Assembly: GCA_002785985.1 (NCBI GenBank) | Contig: NHNU01000023.1 | Span: forward strand, 280,920-344,919 | DNA from: Microcyclosporella mali | Lineage: Eukaryota; Ascomycota; Dothideomycetes; Mycosphaerellales; Mycosphaerellaceae | Reading direction: 5' to 3' | Length of the DNA: 64,000 bases | Shown here: positions 30,501 to 41,613 of the stretch, in pieces | Numbering within the stretch: the stretch's first letter is position 1 | How the letters are laid out: every line of letters begins with the position of its first letter | Notes under the pieces: generated by a model | What the model was told of the DNA's origin: nothing | What the model saw: only the letters and a program-made list of their open reading frames with translations | The model's database searches: none | Position numbers and translations under genes: made by a program

Positions 30501-32642
30501 TCTTGGCGACTGATTGAAGTTTGAGAACGGCGTTTGATTCGCCACGATTGACAGAATGTTCGTCACATCGAACTCCACATGCGTAGAGTCTCCGGAAGCG
30601 ATCTCTGGCTCGGTGCAAGCAATAGACATGAACGGCTGTTCGAACGGTCCGACCATGTCCTGTCTCTCCAGTGGAAGGTATTTGACAGGTCTCGTCATCC
30701 GTGCCGCTTGCGAAAACATATACACACCAGGGTATTGGCCGCCATTTGATAGAGGAATGTAGCCGATTTCCAGATCCAATGGTACTTCGTGTGTGCCTTC
30801 GACTTTCCAGTATCGCAGCGTGTCGCTGATGACTTTGGCCTGCTTCGGTGAGCAGAAGCCTAGTATTCGTCCATCCAGCTGAACGACCACGCTGTCGTTG
30901 AGTGTTGCTTCTGATGTGTTCGACAGACCCAGCTGAGCAACCAGGCCAGGTATGCCGGTGGCCTCTGCGTTCTCAGTTGTGATCTTGCACTTATGAGCAA
31001 GATGATTCAGAAGGCCGCAAGGAGAGCCGTCAGGAGTGTGTACTGGGCACAGGAATCCCCAGCTCTCTGGCAAAAGCTTTCGTACCGTTGTAGTCTTCAG
31101 CTGTGCGAAGAAGCTACCTCTGTGCACCATTCTGAAGTGGCTAATAAAGCGGTAAAAGTTGATCTTTTCAGCAACAACTGTAAAACCAGATACCTGCTGC
31201 AGGTCAAGTCCGCTAGGGCTCACGAGGTTGCCCGTTGAGAGGAAGTAGTCCAGCTTCTGTCCCAGGTTCTCGTTTGTCTTGCGGATTATCTTGGGGAAGA
31301 AGTCCCGTTCGAACTCTCGACTTGTGAATGAAGGCCATCTATTTTGCCTGCCCCAATCTCGCAGACTCAAACCTATCGTGCTCAGCCACTCTTCTACCTG
31401 CTCTTTGAGAATCATCCCGTAAAGGAAGCCTGGAAGAAGTATCTCCTGACTCTGCACGGCATCAGGGTTGTCGATCGTGCATTCGCCCTCAACAAGTGAG
31501 TACAGCTTACGGATCATGAAAAGCAGCATGCTTGCCTTGTCGGCGTCATTCGATTCGGAAACATCGTATGAGCCGAGATGTGGAAGGACGATCTTCCGCA
31601 GCATCTCAGTACCAGCCTCTTCGTCGCTCACGTCTTCCGGCAGGCCCAGAACGACTCTGAATTTGGATCCCAGATACGCCCTCGTCTTCGCCTTGCTGTG
31701 TATGTTGTAGGCCTTGTATGTACGTAGTAACAATTCGACACGATCCGCAACGAATTGCTTACTCTCCAGTCCTTTACTACCAGCTGGTCCAACGATGCCT
31801 TCGAAAATCTGCCGATCATTCGTCTCGGTGAGTGCCTTGAGGATCATCAACACTGGCACCAGGAATTCGTTCTTTCTCCAAGAGAATCGGAACGTGACGT
31901 TGCCATCGCTCAGGTAATGCAGCACATTCGTCTGCGATGTCTGGTCCGGTCGCACTGATCTGATCTGAATGCCGAATTTGGTGTATGTTGCTCCACGGTT
32001 CACGAACGATGGTCGCACGATGGCCATTGGGTAGTTCCGCCGATTGACGATCAACATCCGTATCAGCTTCTCAATACCATTGACAATGAAGTAACCTCCC
32101 AGCTCTTCCGTCTCCTCCCTGCTGTTCACCAAGTCCTTTGGCGACATGCCTTCCAGATGACATCGATTGGACCTGAGCATGATGGGAATGTGACCGAAGT
32201 CGCGGACCGACTCTTTCCAATCCCCATCATTCACCCTATATTCCAGCCGTCCTCTGAAACGTCCTCGATAGGTAGCATGCCGTTCTCTGCACTCCACTGG
32301 CAGGATCTCTCTCTTGGTGGTCTGCACCTTGTTCGTTGACGGCAACGAGCTCTTCTCTAAGAAGACATCCCTCACTCGGACCTGCAGTCTGTTCCTCCTG
32401 ACACCCTCTTCCTGGCCGTTTCCATCAAGGAAGGTCTTTGTGCCAATGTCTCTGAGCGCATATTGCATCTGGCCATTCTCGGCAAAGACGTAATTGAACG
32501 AGTCCACATGTGGTCGAATCGTTTCTTGTAGGGATGGGTATGCGCTCTTCTTGGTGGGCGGGTTACGGAAGAGATCCTCTCGCCTCAGGGTATCGTATTG
32601 TTCCGACCAGGTCGTGGTGGTTGAGGTTTTTGAAGGTGCCAT
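27582..32642 (-). CDS. RPA135: RNA polymerase I second-largest subunit, intein-containing precursor
   Basis: The ATG at 32642 (the frame extends upstream only to GTG) gives 1686 residues with no intron. Removing the 478-residue intein leaves 1208, against 1203 in yeast Rpa135. Host motifs are those of the Pol I rather than the Pol II or III subunit: GGYFIVNGIEKLIRMLI, NVLHYLSDGNVTFRFSWRKN and RKLLPESWGFLCPVHTPDG. Also present are the catalytic-loop GYDMDDAMILNKSA, the hybrid-binding GQKGVCSQKWPTIDMPF and a C-terminal C4 zinc site (CKRCG...CRRC). The enzyme transcribes the rDNA in the nucleolus. Growth should require intein removal, because the insertion splits the conserved MYQ-CQMGKQTMGTP stretch. 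Confidence 0.97.
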   Translation of the reverse strand: MAPSKTSTTTTWSEQYDTLRREDLFRNPPTKKSAYPSLQETIRPHVDSFNYVFAENGQMQYALRDIGTKTFLDGNGQEEGVRRNRLQVRVRDVFLEKSSLPSTNKVQTTKREILPVECRERHATYRGRFRGRLEYRVNDGDWKESVRDFGHIPIMLRSNRCHLEGMSPKDLVNSREETEELGGYFIVNGIEKLIRMLIVNRRNYPMAIVRPSFVNRGATYTKFGIQIRSVRPDQTSQTNVLHYLSDGNVTFRFSWRKNEFLVPVLMILKALTETNDRQIFEGIVGPAGSKGLESKQFVADRVELLLRTYKAYNIHSKAKTRAYLGSKFRVVLGLPEDVSDEEAGTEMLRKIVLPHLGSYDVSESNDADKASMLLFMIRKLYSLVEGECTIDNPDAVQSQEILLPGFLYGMILKEQVEEWLSTIGLSLRDWGRQNRWPSFTSREFERDFFPKIIRKTNENLGQKLDYFLSTGNLVSPSGLDLQQVSGFTVVAEKINFYRFISHFRMVHRGSFFAQLKTTTVRKLLPESWGFLCPVHTPDGSPCGLLNHLAHKCKITTENAEATGIPGLVAQLGLSNTSEATLNDSVVVQLDGRILGFCSPKQAKVISDTLRYWKVEGTHEVPLDLEIGYIPLSNGGQYPGVYMFSQAARMTRPVKYLPLERQDMVGPFEQPFMSIACTEPEIASGDSTHVEFDVTNILSIVANQTPFSNFNQSPRNMYQCLSADHEVLTSSGWTTIAAIKESDKVMTMDLSTGSQKWNLVEATTRLTHSGPLYRLKSGSMDAVCDESHRWYLNTKDRPTIYAPYTTQQMMTDRLVPLRDANGTSIGQWDDKSNHVNHQIPTVGQNGNAMYLWPDCPWLPRDFVEDEACNLDWCRLIGLVMGDGKIDHSTNAEGQDNHHIRIHHCATTPAAKYYIESLFERLAAKLPGFAVDTPYVSGSKRQYTWTIDHYDMYCFFLPMIRGPQSYDPLDDAMCSTYQASHYQAESKSDNEKILHPPQDWKVDEWWNLRRWFYHFWLFLLARDQARAIIEGIAVDDGECSQVQQPRLDSDGSGRGAKRMKLSVDSVQAEQRAVPLVNRGTIQVLNSSIPLTHDLSVLGVLADARVSVSVSPKKGDRMPSVGCHADATIWRINFAFAESELTVAAPKPELFHNPRHDGFVYCLTVPNGNFLARRSTQWGDNDKAHEVVDPAQKPFFTGNCQMGKQTMGTPGTALKYRTDNKSYRLQTGQTPVVRTPKHMEYGLDNFPNGTNAVVAVISYTGYDMDDAMILNKSAHERGFGHGTIYKAKKIDLSEENKQGRGRSAITHMFGFPPGGIVKSAWRESLDDDGLGRPGVKVREGDAIAASYAVVRDPLTGEWNAKDNITHIHKYKDAEEAFIEEIKLIGNESGNNDPCQAISIRFRIPRSPIIGDKFSSRHGQKGVCSQKWPTIDMPFTESGMQPDVIINPHAFPSRMTIGMFVESLAGKSGALHGLAQDATPFKFKDKAGETAVEYFGHQLKRAGYNYYGNEPMYSGVTGEELAADIYIGVVYYQRLRHMVNDKFQVRTTGPVTPLTGQPIKGRAKGGGIRVGEMERDALLAHGTAFLLQDRLMNCSDYTKAHICKRCGSFLSTQPSSGPYARRREGGRVRCRRCSRKATKDDPKSQCWEDRQGEKWFGGDEVTVVAVPGVLKYLDVELAAMGIRMKFTVGP
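29055..30488 (-). mobile_element. Intein with LAGLIDADG homing endonuclease in RNA polymerase I subunit 2
   Basis: The intein spans precursor residues 719-1196 (478 aa). It starts with the nucleophile Cys in CLSADHEVLTSSGW (block A). Block B carries AVCDESHRWYL, with the His at intein position 69. The endonuclease motifs are LIGLVMGDGKI at 156-166 and RAIIEGIAVDDGEC at about 306-319; both acidic catalytic positions are present. Block F is GFVYCLTVPNGNFLARR at 437-453. The element ends KPFFTGN, followed by +1 Cys of CQMGKQ. The penultimate residue is Gly, not the usual His. Inteins self-excise and ligate their host; the endonuclease cuts intein-free alleles and so spreads the element. Confidence 0.95.
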
Positions 32643-33346
32643 CTTTGGCAGGAGCTTCTCGCGGTCGTGGTCTCTGGACACAAATCAGGTGTGGCGCATG
32701 GCTCAAACACGTAGTGTACAGTGGTATTACAGCGTAACTGACGCCACCAACGCCATGCAAGACAGTATAGTACAGTGAAGATGTGCAGTAATGAGAGGGT
32801 GGAAACGGCAGCAAGATGTTTTCCGAAATGCAGCGAGAGGTGCAAAGCCAAAATTTATTCGATAGATCGGCGTCGGCGTCTCCCGCCCGCACCTGCGCCC
32901 ACGCCCATGCCCACAGCTTGCTCGCAGCACCTCAGCGGCAAGCACCCACATGCGCGCCAGACTTCCATCTCGGCCTATATCCTGTCTGCATCTGCCTTAT
33001 ACAACCACATTTGGACGCCTTCCACACATTCACTTTGCACATCGAAACCTCGCGCTACGACACAATCACATTCACGTTCGCGCAGCCAGCTCACAGCACC
33101 CGCGCTACATCGTCACCAAGGTTCGGGACGAGCCAGCGGGGCTCTTTAGCGGAAAGAGTCTTACCCAGTCGTGTGTGGAAACAGCTTTGGCAGGGAATCC
33201 CTATCACTCGCCCTTCTTCAAGCCGCACCCAAGGAATTCTGGACCGACGACACTAAGTCGGCAGATCCATTCCGCCAGTCGTCGTCGCCGCCGCCGCCGC
33301 CGCCGCTATCCAACTCCACCGTGTACATCGACGCTCGGCCGCCGCT
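32643..33346. promoter_or_regulatory. Divergent promoter region between RPA135 and ARL8
   Basis: Start codons of divergent genes lie 704 bases apart. The ARL8 leader contains a GTC/GCC-type triplet run at 33281-33306. The open frames at 32775-33405 are C/A-rich leader sequence rather than genes. Confidence 0.45.
33281..33306. repeat. GCC/GTC triplet microsatellite in the ARL8 leader
   Basis: About eight triplets of GTC then GCC lie some 40 bases before the ARL8 start codon. It is likely transcribed as 5' leader and prone to length change. Confidence 0.8.
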
Positions 33347-34220
33347 ATGGCCGGAGTCCTCAAGAAGATCTACTCATGGCTGCTCTCGCTATTCTGGTCG
33401 ACTGAGATGGACATCACCATGATCGGCCTGCAGAACGCCGGCAAGACGTCTCTGCTGCGCGTACTGGCGGTGAGTGCTTCCGATGCGATGATGATGATGC
33501 TTCTTCTCGTCTCTTTCGGCGGCGTCGATGGCTGACGTGGTCATATTAGGGCGGCGAGTTCACCATTGAGTGAGTCGCTCGTGCGACCGGCACGAATTTA
33601 GCCGAGTCGACAGCTCGTCCTTGAAACGTGTTCCGTACTGACATGCTATGCTCCAGCTCCATTCCGACGGTCGGCTTCAATATGAAGCGGGTGCAGAAGG
33701 GTCATGTCACTCTCAAGTGGTGAGTAGGTGATGGCGATCTCTGTTGGTGGTATTTGCAACGATGTCGACCTCGATTCCGAATCTTCTTCCACTCTTTGGA
33801 CAAGGCTGACGTTGCACAGTTGGGATCTCGGAGGTCAACCGAGGTTTCGATCGATGTGGGAGAGGTATTGTCGAGGGGTAAACGCCATCGTGTATGTCGG
33901 CGAAGTTCGGTATGACGACGAGTGGCGAGCTGAATGACATTCGCAGGTTCATTGTCGATTCCGCCGATAAGGAGGCACTACCGGTGGCCAAAGAGGAACT
34001 CCATATTCTTCTGGACAAGCCAGCCATGGAAGGCATCCCACTCTTGGTTCTCGGGAACAAGTCCGACCTTTCAGGCCATGCCACCGTGGACCAGCTGATC
34101 GACGCTCTCAACCTGAAAGCAGTGACGCACCGCGAAGTAAGCTGTTACGGCATCAGCGCAAAGGAAGAAACGAATCTGGACGCAGTCCTGCAATGGCTCA
34201 TTGCTCGAGCGAAGAATTGA
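33347..34220 (+). CDS. ARL8: Arl8-type small GTPase
   Basis: Five exons (33347-33469, 33550-33569, 33657-33719, 33820-33891, 33947-34220) encode 183 residues. Exon 2 is only 20 bases. The P-loop is GLQNAGKT at 27-34, followed by switch I IPTVGFNM, switch II WDLGGQPRFRSMWERYCRG and the guanine specificity motif NKSD. The stretch PRFRSMWERYCRGVNAIV is nearly identical to animal Arl8, which separates it from Arl1-3. The N-terminus lacks Gly2, as expected for Arl8, which is N-acetylated rather than myristoylated. Arl8 acts on lysosome or vacuole positioning and fusion, and in hyphae probably on endomembrane transport. Confidence 0.95.
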
Positions 34221-35871
34221 TCCACGCATACTTTACCCATATCTTTCTTGCGACGGAAGTACGATTTCAACGGCCATACTGCATGTTACGAAGGACGAAG
34301 TCATGGCTTCGCGACGACGGCGACGACAAACATCTAGCATGTCGACCTTTTTCGGTTTTGTGTGTCTCGGCGATAGAGGGAGGATCACAGCGGCGCAGAG
34401 CTGCAACGCCAGCAATGGCCTTTCCTTTCTGAGAGTGGGAAATCTCTGGTGGGCATTTCTTTTGTGTAGTTTGCAGAGGGACTCAGCGGGTGGCGCAACG
34501 ACGCGCCGGGTTTGCTTTCTTCCTGGTGTCGACTTCAGTAAGGGAGTAGGCATTGGTAGTACTTGATCACGGCCTTTCTTTCTCCACCCCTGTGTGACGA
34601 GGAACTTTCTGCGATGATGGTGTTGTTGACGCAAGACTTTTGCTCATTCGAGCAATAGCATTGGTATGCGAATGTCGTCGACCCTCACAGCCTTTATCAA
34701 GGTCTTTCTCCAATTTGTCTGGCAGAGCAGCCTTCGGGCACTTCTGCAAGCTTCTTCGGCTTCGGACACTGCAGAGCTTCCAGAAGGGCGTGACACGTGC
34801 CTTTCGGATTCTTGAAGCTTGGACGACTGGAGGACAAGCCTGACTCGAGACCCAAGCAACGACGACGGAATTTTTCGCGCGTTCGGACGAACCCTCCAAG
34901 ACCAGGGATCACCACTGAAGCACGGGTTCGTGGAGAGAGGGAACAGAGGAAGGGAAGAGAAATAATAAGTGCTGGCGCTCGGCACTGGCCATGCGTTGCC
35001 AGCGCATCGACATGCAAGACATATCTTTCTAATCCCCTATTGGACAAGTGCGTTGCACAGTAGTCAACGGTCACGTGAGCCTGGCGTTAACCCTGCACAA
35101 CCAATGAAATATATGCAGTGTTTGTTTGTCACACAGTTATGTAGCCAGGCCTCGGGAAGATCGGCATCCTGTCATTGACGTCGATGTCTTTCATCGTTCA
35201 CGATTCACTCCTTGTGGTGGATTTAGAGAGCAGCATTCATACCTGGAAGCGTATTCGATATTCCGATGGTGATGGCGTATCTCAGGCCACTGCATGGATC
35301 GGGCTGCGTATTCGAATGCAAGGGGGAGGCTGAGCAGGATCGGGTGGAAGGCTGAGTGGTGGTGGTGGTGGTGGTGATGGTGTCTTTTCGCCCTGCAGTG
35401 CCGCCCGCGTCAGCCCCAGCCTTGAAGCCTGTATTTGACCAGACCAGAACCAGCTCTTTCACCTCTGCCTCTTCTTCTTATCCCTCTACCTTTCAGCCAA
35501 CGCCACCGAGGAACGTCTTTGTGTGCAACGAATTTGGATCCAGTGAATACGACGCGAAAGAACGATGACTTCAATGGCGACGGACAAGCTGTTCAAGCGA
35601 TACACGCAGTAAGTCGCTCCCTGTCCCTTCGATCCGTCACGGCTGCTGCGCCTCTACCCTACGAATTCGCCACGACAAACCCAAGACATCTTTCTTGTGC
35701 TTGTGAGCATGTGACAGGATTGGAGATTCCATCTTACTTCTGCCGCTCTCACCCGTCTCGTGTGCAAACGCATTCACTCTTTTGCGCTTTGTACTTGCAA
35801 CAACTCCCCCAACACACGCTCATCTTCAATCCACAACTTGATCTTGCGTGAGACATACGACTTACACAATC
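34221..35871. other. Long non-coding stretch between ARL8 and the RCR gene
   Basis: It holds the ARL8 3' flank and the RCR promoter or leader. A GTG triplet run lies at about 35356-35380. A 15-codon upstream ORF begins at ATG 35565 and overlaps a GTAAGT donor-like string at about 35610, so a 5'-leader intron is possible. Other open frames have no support. Confidence 0.4.
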
Positions 35872-36392
35872 ATGGCCAGATGCTGCGATGAATTCAACAA
35901 CTGCTACAGCTGCAACTCCTCCTGGGATAACTGGGTGCGCTGGTTGATCCTGGCCATCATCATCATCGCCGCCTTCCTCCTCTTCTTCGCCTTCAGGTAA
36001 GCCATATCCTCTTCTTGCCATGCAGTTATCCTCAACTGACAGCCCCTCTCTGCAGCTGCATCTCCGCCCGCCGCCGCCGACGAACAGGAAACCAGCCTTT
36101 CCGCGGCACAGGCTGGGCCCTCGGCCGCCACGGTCCCGTCACCTACAATGCGCAACCGCACTACCAACAACAACAAGCACAACCCTACTACAACAACAGC
36201 AACAACCCTGCCCCTCCGCCTGCATATACGCCCGCGCCGGGCTCGAACCAGTACGGAGGATATTATGGTGGACAGGGACAACATGATGTGGAGTTGCAGC
36301 AGCCGCAGCAGGCTTATGGAGGGTATAGGAATGGGGATGAACCGGCGTATGAGCCGCCTAAGAACCCACCGCCAGGACATGTTGTGAGATAA
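35872..36392 (+). CDS. RCR-family membrane protein (Congo red resistance, chitin-related)
   Basis: Two exons, 35872-35996 and 36056-36392, encode 153 residues. The short Cys-rich N-terminus (CCDEFNNCYSCNSSWDNW) leads into a membrane helix at about 25-42 (LILAIIIIAAFLLFFAF). An Arg cluster (SARRRRRTG) then leads into a Gln/Tyr/Pro/Gly-rich cytosolic tail containing PPPAY and PAYEPPKNPPPGH, which look like PY motifs for Rsp5-type ubiquitin ligases. This layout is that of the RCR family, which modulates chitin deposition and plasma-membrane protein sorting. The intron lies exactly at the end of the membrane helix. Confidence 0.85.
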
Positions 36393-36997
36393 GAGGGAAG
36401 AATACGACAAGGGAGGACTGTGGACTATGTGTGAGATAGAGCCTTGAGAAAGAGAGGTCATGAGGCTGGATAATGATTTTAATTTCAGAGCACGGCGCAA
36501 AGTATGGTCACGATGGGATATCATGTCTGCACAAGGTACATTCACTCTTGTCCTATGCATCAACCTGTCACGTACTGCAGGACATGTATGCCGTGAGTTA
36601 ACAGCCAACCGTAGCTTTCTTGAAGTTGCCAACCTCCTGGGAAGAGCCACATGCGACAAGTTGGAAGATTGATTAGAAGGATCATCCATCATAGAACGCG
36701 ACCACCACCCGACTACGCGCTACACCTGCATACATGTAGTTGCACTGGCGCGCCCTCTGCAATATCCACTAATCATTTGTCATCTGCATTTGCAATGTAC
36801 ATGTAATCAGGGAGGCATAGCAAAACGTCATCCGGAACCGGGGACCCCACCTGGTCTTCGAGTTGACGAAGAACGATCATAGCTTTCAGTCACCCTTGAC
36901 TTTACTTCCCACCAGAGAAGACCACTGTGAAACATTCCCAACTTTCCCTTCCACAATCTTACCAGTCTTGTCAGGCAACTTCGACCTGACAGCAACC
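36393..36997. other. Intergenic stretch
   Basis: This is the RCR 3' flank and the promoter of the reductase gene. Nothing else is recognised. Confidence 0.4.
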
Positions 36998-38233
36998 ATG
37001 ACGATCCCAGCAAGAATGAAAGCGATCAAAATCATTGATGGCCACAAAGCCAAATTGCAGGAAGTACCTGTTCCGAAACTAAGAGATGATTATGTCCTTG
37101 TCAAGGTGAAGAGTGTAGCGCTGAACCCGACGGACTGGTACGTCGCATTATTTTCAGATCACACGAATCGCCTTCGGAAACTGACGTGGTACTTTACCCT
37201 TAAGGAAGCACATCGATATGATCGGAGTGTCTGGGTCGACTGTTGGTTGCGATATGTGTAAGTAGTCGGTCGTGTCTCCAAGACGAAGCTGGGTGCTGAA
37301 TCTTTTCGGAAAGGCGGAATTATCGAGGAAATCGGGTCTGCTGTCACGAAAAACTGGCAGAAAGGCGATCGAATCGCGACTTTCACTCATGGATCGAACG
37401 AAAGTCAACAAGATGATGGTAACGATCAGCAACCCAGCTCATCATACCAACACATACTGATGCACATAGGCTGCTTCGCGGAATACTGCGTAGCGAAGGG
37501 CGACCTAGGCCTCAAAGTTCCCGAGACCCTTTCCGACGACGAGGCTGCAACCCTCGGTGTAGGTGTCGTAACCTGCGGCCAGGCTCTCTACCAGTCTCTG
37601 GGACTGCCCCTTCCGGGCGACGGCTTCGAGAAATACGGAGGCTACGTCCTCATCTACGGCGGCAGCACCGCGACCGGAACGCTCGCCATCCAATATGCCG
37701 TGCTCTCAGGCTGCAAAGTCATCGCCACCGCCTCTGAGCACAACTGGCCTCTGATCAGAGCCCTCGGAGCGGAAGCAGTCTTCGACTACAAGGACCCCGA
37801 GTGTGCCGCCAAAATCCGCAAACACACAAATGACTCCCTCACTCTCGTCCTCGACTGCATATCCGAAGGCTCCTCGCCTCAGATCTGCGAAGAAGCCATC
37901 TCGTCTTCCACGGGCGGCACGATCTCTTTCCTGCTGCCCACGGCCAAGAAGACGCGCGACGATGTCATCACCAAAAAGACTCTGGGCTATACAATCAATG
38001 GAGAGGCTTTCGATAAGAGGGGGAGGCATTTCCCGGCGAGTCAGGAGGATTTCGAATTCACGAAGCGCTTCTGGGAATTGACCCAGAAGCTGATCGCTGC
38101 GGGGCGGATTGCTGTGCATCCGCCGAAGGTTGAGGAGAAGGGGCTAGAAGGAGTTTTCGATGGACTTCAGCGGATGAGGGAGGGCAAGGTGTCCGGTGTG
38201 AAATTGGTTTACAGGGTGGAGGAGACACCTTGA
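36998..38233 (+). CDS. Medium-chain (zinc-type-like) quinone/enoyl reductase
   Basis: Four exons (36998-37137, 37205-37257, 37314-37418, 37470-38233) give 353 residues. Landmarks are the N-terminal VKVKSVALNPTDW, the loop DMIGVSGSTVGCDM, KGDRIATFTHG and the NADPH-binding stretch YVLIYGGSTATGTLAIQYA. This arrangement, without an obvious set of catalytic zinc cysteines, fits the quinone-reductase/trans-acting enoyl-reductase branch (TOXD/LovC-like). Such enzymes reduce enones with NADPH. Some serve polyketide pathways, but no synthase is nearby, so a stand-alone detoxifying or metabolic role is more likely. Confidence 0.88.
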
Positions 38234-38668
38234 TATGGATGGTGAGAAACGCGAGGTTGTCGAATCGGAAAGTGCGAGGATAGAGAAAAAGAAAAGGAGA
38301 CGATGTGATTTCAATTTTCAATAAGGATTAGTCTCGTCTTCTCATCTGCGCTAAGCGACCACTTACTCTTTGCGCGAGGAGTTCAAATGTGATGATGAGA
38401 AGTCATTTGCCGATCGTTGCTGTGGCCATATTTCCAGATTGATCACAGAAGACGTGATGCTAGGACCGGTCCCTCCAGCTTTTTCACGAGCTTGTGTTTG
38501 CTTGCAAGCAACAAGACTGGGAGCGATGATGATACTTCGCCTGGAACAGAGTTGAGTCTTTTCAGTGTGATCGCCCGTCTATCTATATCTTCTAACCATA
38601 GTCCTGATCCCAGAACTCCCGCTGAACGCCATCACTCGTCGACTTTTCCATTCATGATCTTCCTAATC
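38234..38668. other. Convergent 3' flanks
   Basis: The reductase and the MFS gene end toward each other here. No gene is seen. Confidence 0.4.
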
Positions 38669-40195
38669 TTATCGCGTATACTTGGACCCCTGCCTCCACT
38701 TCTCACCATACCTCATGACAAAGACGGGAATGGGCGCCAAAGAAAGACTCACCCCGCCCAAGATCATAAATGCCCATCCGAAACCCAACCGCTCCACCAG
38801 GGGAGCTGCTAACAACGGAAGGAATGTCCCCATCAGACACCTCGTGACAATGACAGCCGTCATCGCCGAAGCAGAGTACAGGCCGAAAGCATCGACAACA
38901 TAAGCCATCACGGGTAGAAAGCCCAGCATTAGCGCACTGCCGAGCAGACCCAAGACGATGATGAACAGGGCAAGCGGAACGCTCACTTGCGCTGACCAGC
39001 CATACAACGCCACCACTGCGGGGAGGAAGAAGCCTCCCACGATGACAATAGGTAGACGGTATTCAGGTTGTCCTACGCCTTTGTGCGAGTCTCTCAGTCG
39101 GACGTAGATGTGATCAAGCAGGCGGTTGCAGATAACGACGCTGACGACCGAGCCAACGCTGAAGGAGACGAATGTAAGACCTGTCTGGGCGGGCGACAGG
39201 CCATAGATACCCTGCAAGATATCCGGAAGTGTGGTGCTCATCACATAGAACCATGTGAAAGTGACCGCACCGAAGAGACTCATAGCTTGGAGCACGCCTG
39301 AGCCCAAGAAGACCACAGCTGGTCGCATGATCGATTCCAGAAGTTGACCTTGCGAGCCTTCACTTTCAAAGATGGTGCGCAATTGCGAGTTGCCTGTTTC
39401 TGTGCGAAGCCTTGCCGCCTTTCGGTTCAGGATTGGCACTTTGAACGTCTCTCGGAAGCAGGTCTGGAATAAGATGGCTAAAGCGCCTGCCAAAGCGGCA
39501 GAGATCCAAAGTACAGCTCTCCATCCAATGGATTGAGCGATGGCTCCACCGATGGCAGGTCCGATCGCACCTCCAACCAGGGGCGCAAGCATGATCATGC
39601 TCATAGCTCCACCTCGTTCTTCTGAAATGAACATATCTCCCACGATTGCGGGGTTCAATACATTAGACGCGACGGCCAGACCAGTGAGGAATCGCGCGAA
39701 GATCATGACTCCTGAGGTGGGTGCGAAGGAAGCCAGTATCACCGCTCCCACGAAGATGACATTCGCGACACTCATGACAGGTTTCCGGCCAAAGACTTCG
39801 GAAAGCGGTGCAATGAAGAGAGGTCCTGCGGCTTCGCCTAGTTCCCAAATTGTGACCAGAAGGACACTGGCTGATTTACTTGCGTGGCGACCATCGAGAT
39901 CTTCGACAATTGTGTTCGCTATAGGGACTAAGGAGATGCAGGTAAAGGTTCTGGTGATGAGTCAGTGACAGGGTCACATGTATTGTGAGAGCCAGACGTA
40001 CACGGTAAATGCAGTGGCGGCTAGCAATGCGACAATGCCCATCTTGTACGTCCTGGACCATTCCATGGGATTGTCGCTGTCTCCAGCAGGGTCAAAATCG
40101 ATGACCGTGTCCTTGCGGGCGACATCGTGATGTTGTTGAGGATTGAGCACGTCGTTCTGGAGTAGGGGCTGAGTTTCATCTGCGAGGATGTCCAT
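38669..40195 (-). CDS. MFS transporter, DHA1 (drug/polyamine:H+ antiporter type)
   Basis: Two exons, 40195-40002 and 39950-38669, around a 51-base intron encode 491 residues. The N-terminal cytosolic tail contains DNPMEWSRTYKMG, the usual lead-in to helix 1 in fungal DHA1 proteins. The loop LFIAPLSEVFGRKPVM is the MFS signature between helices 2 and 3. Twelve membrane helices fit the hydrophobic pattern. The central loop is short and charged. The substrate cannot be read from sequence; homologues export drugs, polyamines or small acids at the plasma membrane. Confidence 0.9.
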
Positions 40196-41613
40196 CGCTG
40201 GGTGGACGTGTGGCAAGGAGCGAGAATGTAGCCAGCGAATAGAGAGACGAGACGTAAGCGCGATGAGCAGATGTAGTCGTCTTGAAAGGGACGCTACATG
40301 CTGGGGCTGCTTAGGTGAGCTGGTGAAAGGCTTTGTGAAGACGCAAGAATGCTTGCCCGCGAAATAAAGTTCTGCTTTAGCGTCGGCTTCAATTTGGCCG
40401 TAATTGTTGCTGGCAATGTCAAGTATATGTAGTATTCTCTGCAATCTGATGAGTCATTGTGAGAGCGGTATCACGACAGAACCTGACTGGTGTTCTGAAG
40501 CAAGCATTCATAACAAAGAGATGGAAGGGACATTCTTGGTAAGCTGCACGGCTTGAACGTGTTTGATTTTCGTAGGGCGCAATCTTGAACGACTTGCACC
40601 ACTATAGACATTTTCGAACTGCCCACGGCATGTCAGTAACATCACTTGCATGAGAGGTGACCCTACCACCGCAGTCGATGCACCGCATGGTATGAAGCTT
40701 GGGATATGCCGTCTCAACAGGTGTGGCCGCTTAGAGCATATGCTCGACTTCTCCAAATGATCTAGGCTGGTGGCTCGGTCGTCTCGCGGTGCATCTTCCA
40801 TTGGCGTGGCGATATAGCCCAGTAATGTGGTGCTCGATTGTTTCCAGATTGACTTCAGGAATCGCTAGGGGCGTCCCTGGCGGAGAGTGCAACAATTCTG
40901 GACTCTGCAACATGGCCTTTTGCGCTGAGGATGAGGTTTGAAGGGTATGAACACAAGTCTACTTGGCTCATTTGTGCCCATTCAAACGCTGTGCTGCGAG
41001 ACTGAAGACCGCGACCGACGACATGAAGAGAACAAGATTGTAGAACTAAGACAATGAGCGAGGGAGATAAAGTGACATTCATAAAGACGAACCGCGTTCC
41101 TTGAGTAGGCGCTTTCCTCGACATCGCTGCGAGCTTCCACGAAAAGCCGGCGCAGGTTTGGAAGGTTCATTGGCTGCAGCATGTTAGTTTTGCTACTCAA
41201 AGGATCAAAAAATATACATACCATGTTTACAGCAATCCTTCTTACTTCATGCTGTTGTATGTGATAGTGTTAGTGGACTGTTGACAGATTGGCAGGTGAA
41301 AGGGGTTCGAGTGGGGCTATTTTGTGGCCCGTGCACTTTGAAATCTGGCCTAGAGGAAACATCACTGCACACGCCGTCATCACCAATGTATACATATGAC
41401 CTGACACTCCCAAGCCACACACCCTCTTCACTCGCAACGACGTTGTAAGGTTATAAATACCACACGTAATATCGCCGACCTCAAAGTACGCACCAAGGCA
41501 GCCGAAATAGCCCGATGAATCTGGCCGGTCAATAAGCTTCGAGGTTCACGACCGCCCTTGCACGCGCATGAGAAACGACTACACGAACGACAACACACTC
41601 GCACGAAGCAACG
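40196..41613. other. Intergenic stretch upstream of AP-1 beta
   Basis: Minus-strand open frames at 40508-41224 contain bits that look protein-like (for example NLPNLRRLFVEARSDVEE near 41150) but do not join into a gene I can defend. The right end is the AP-1 beta promoter. Confidence 0.35.

Noticed and set aside
36998..38233. Reductase as part of a polyketide gene cluster
   Set aside because: TOXD/LovC-like enzymes often sit in clusters, but no synthase, P450 or methyltransferase lies within the window.
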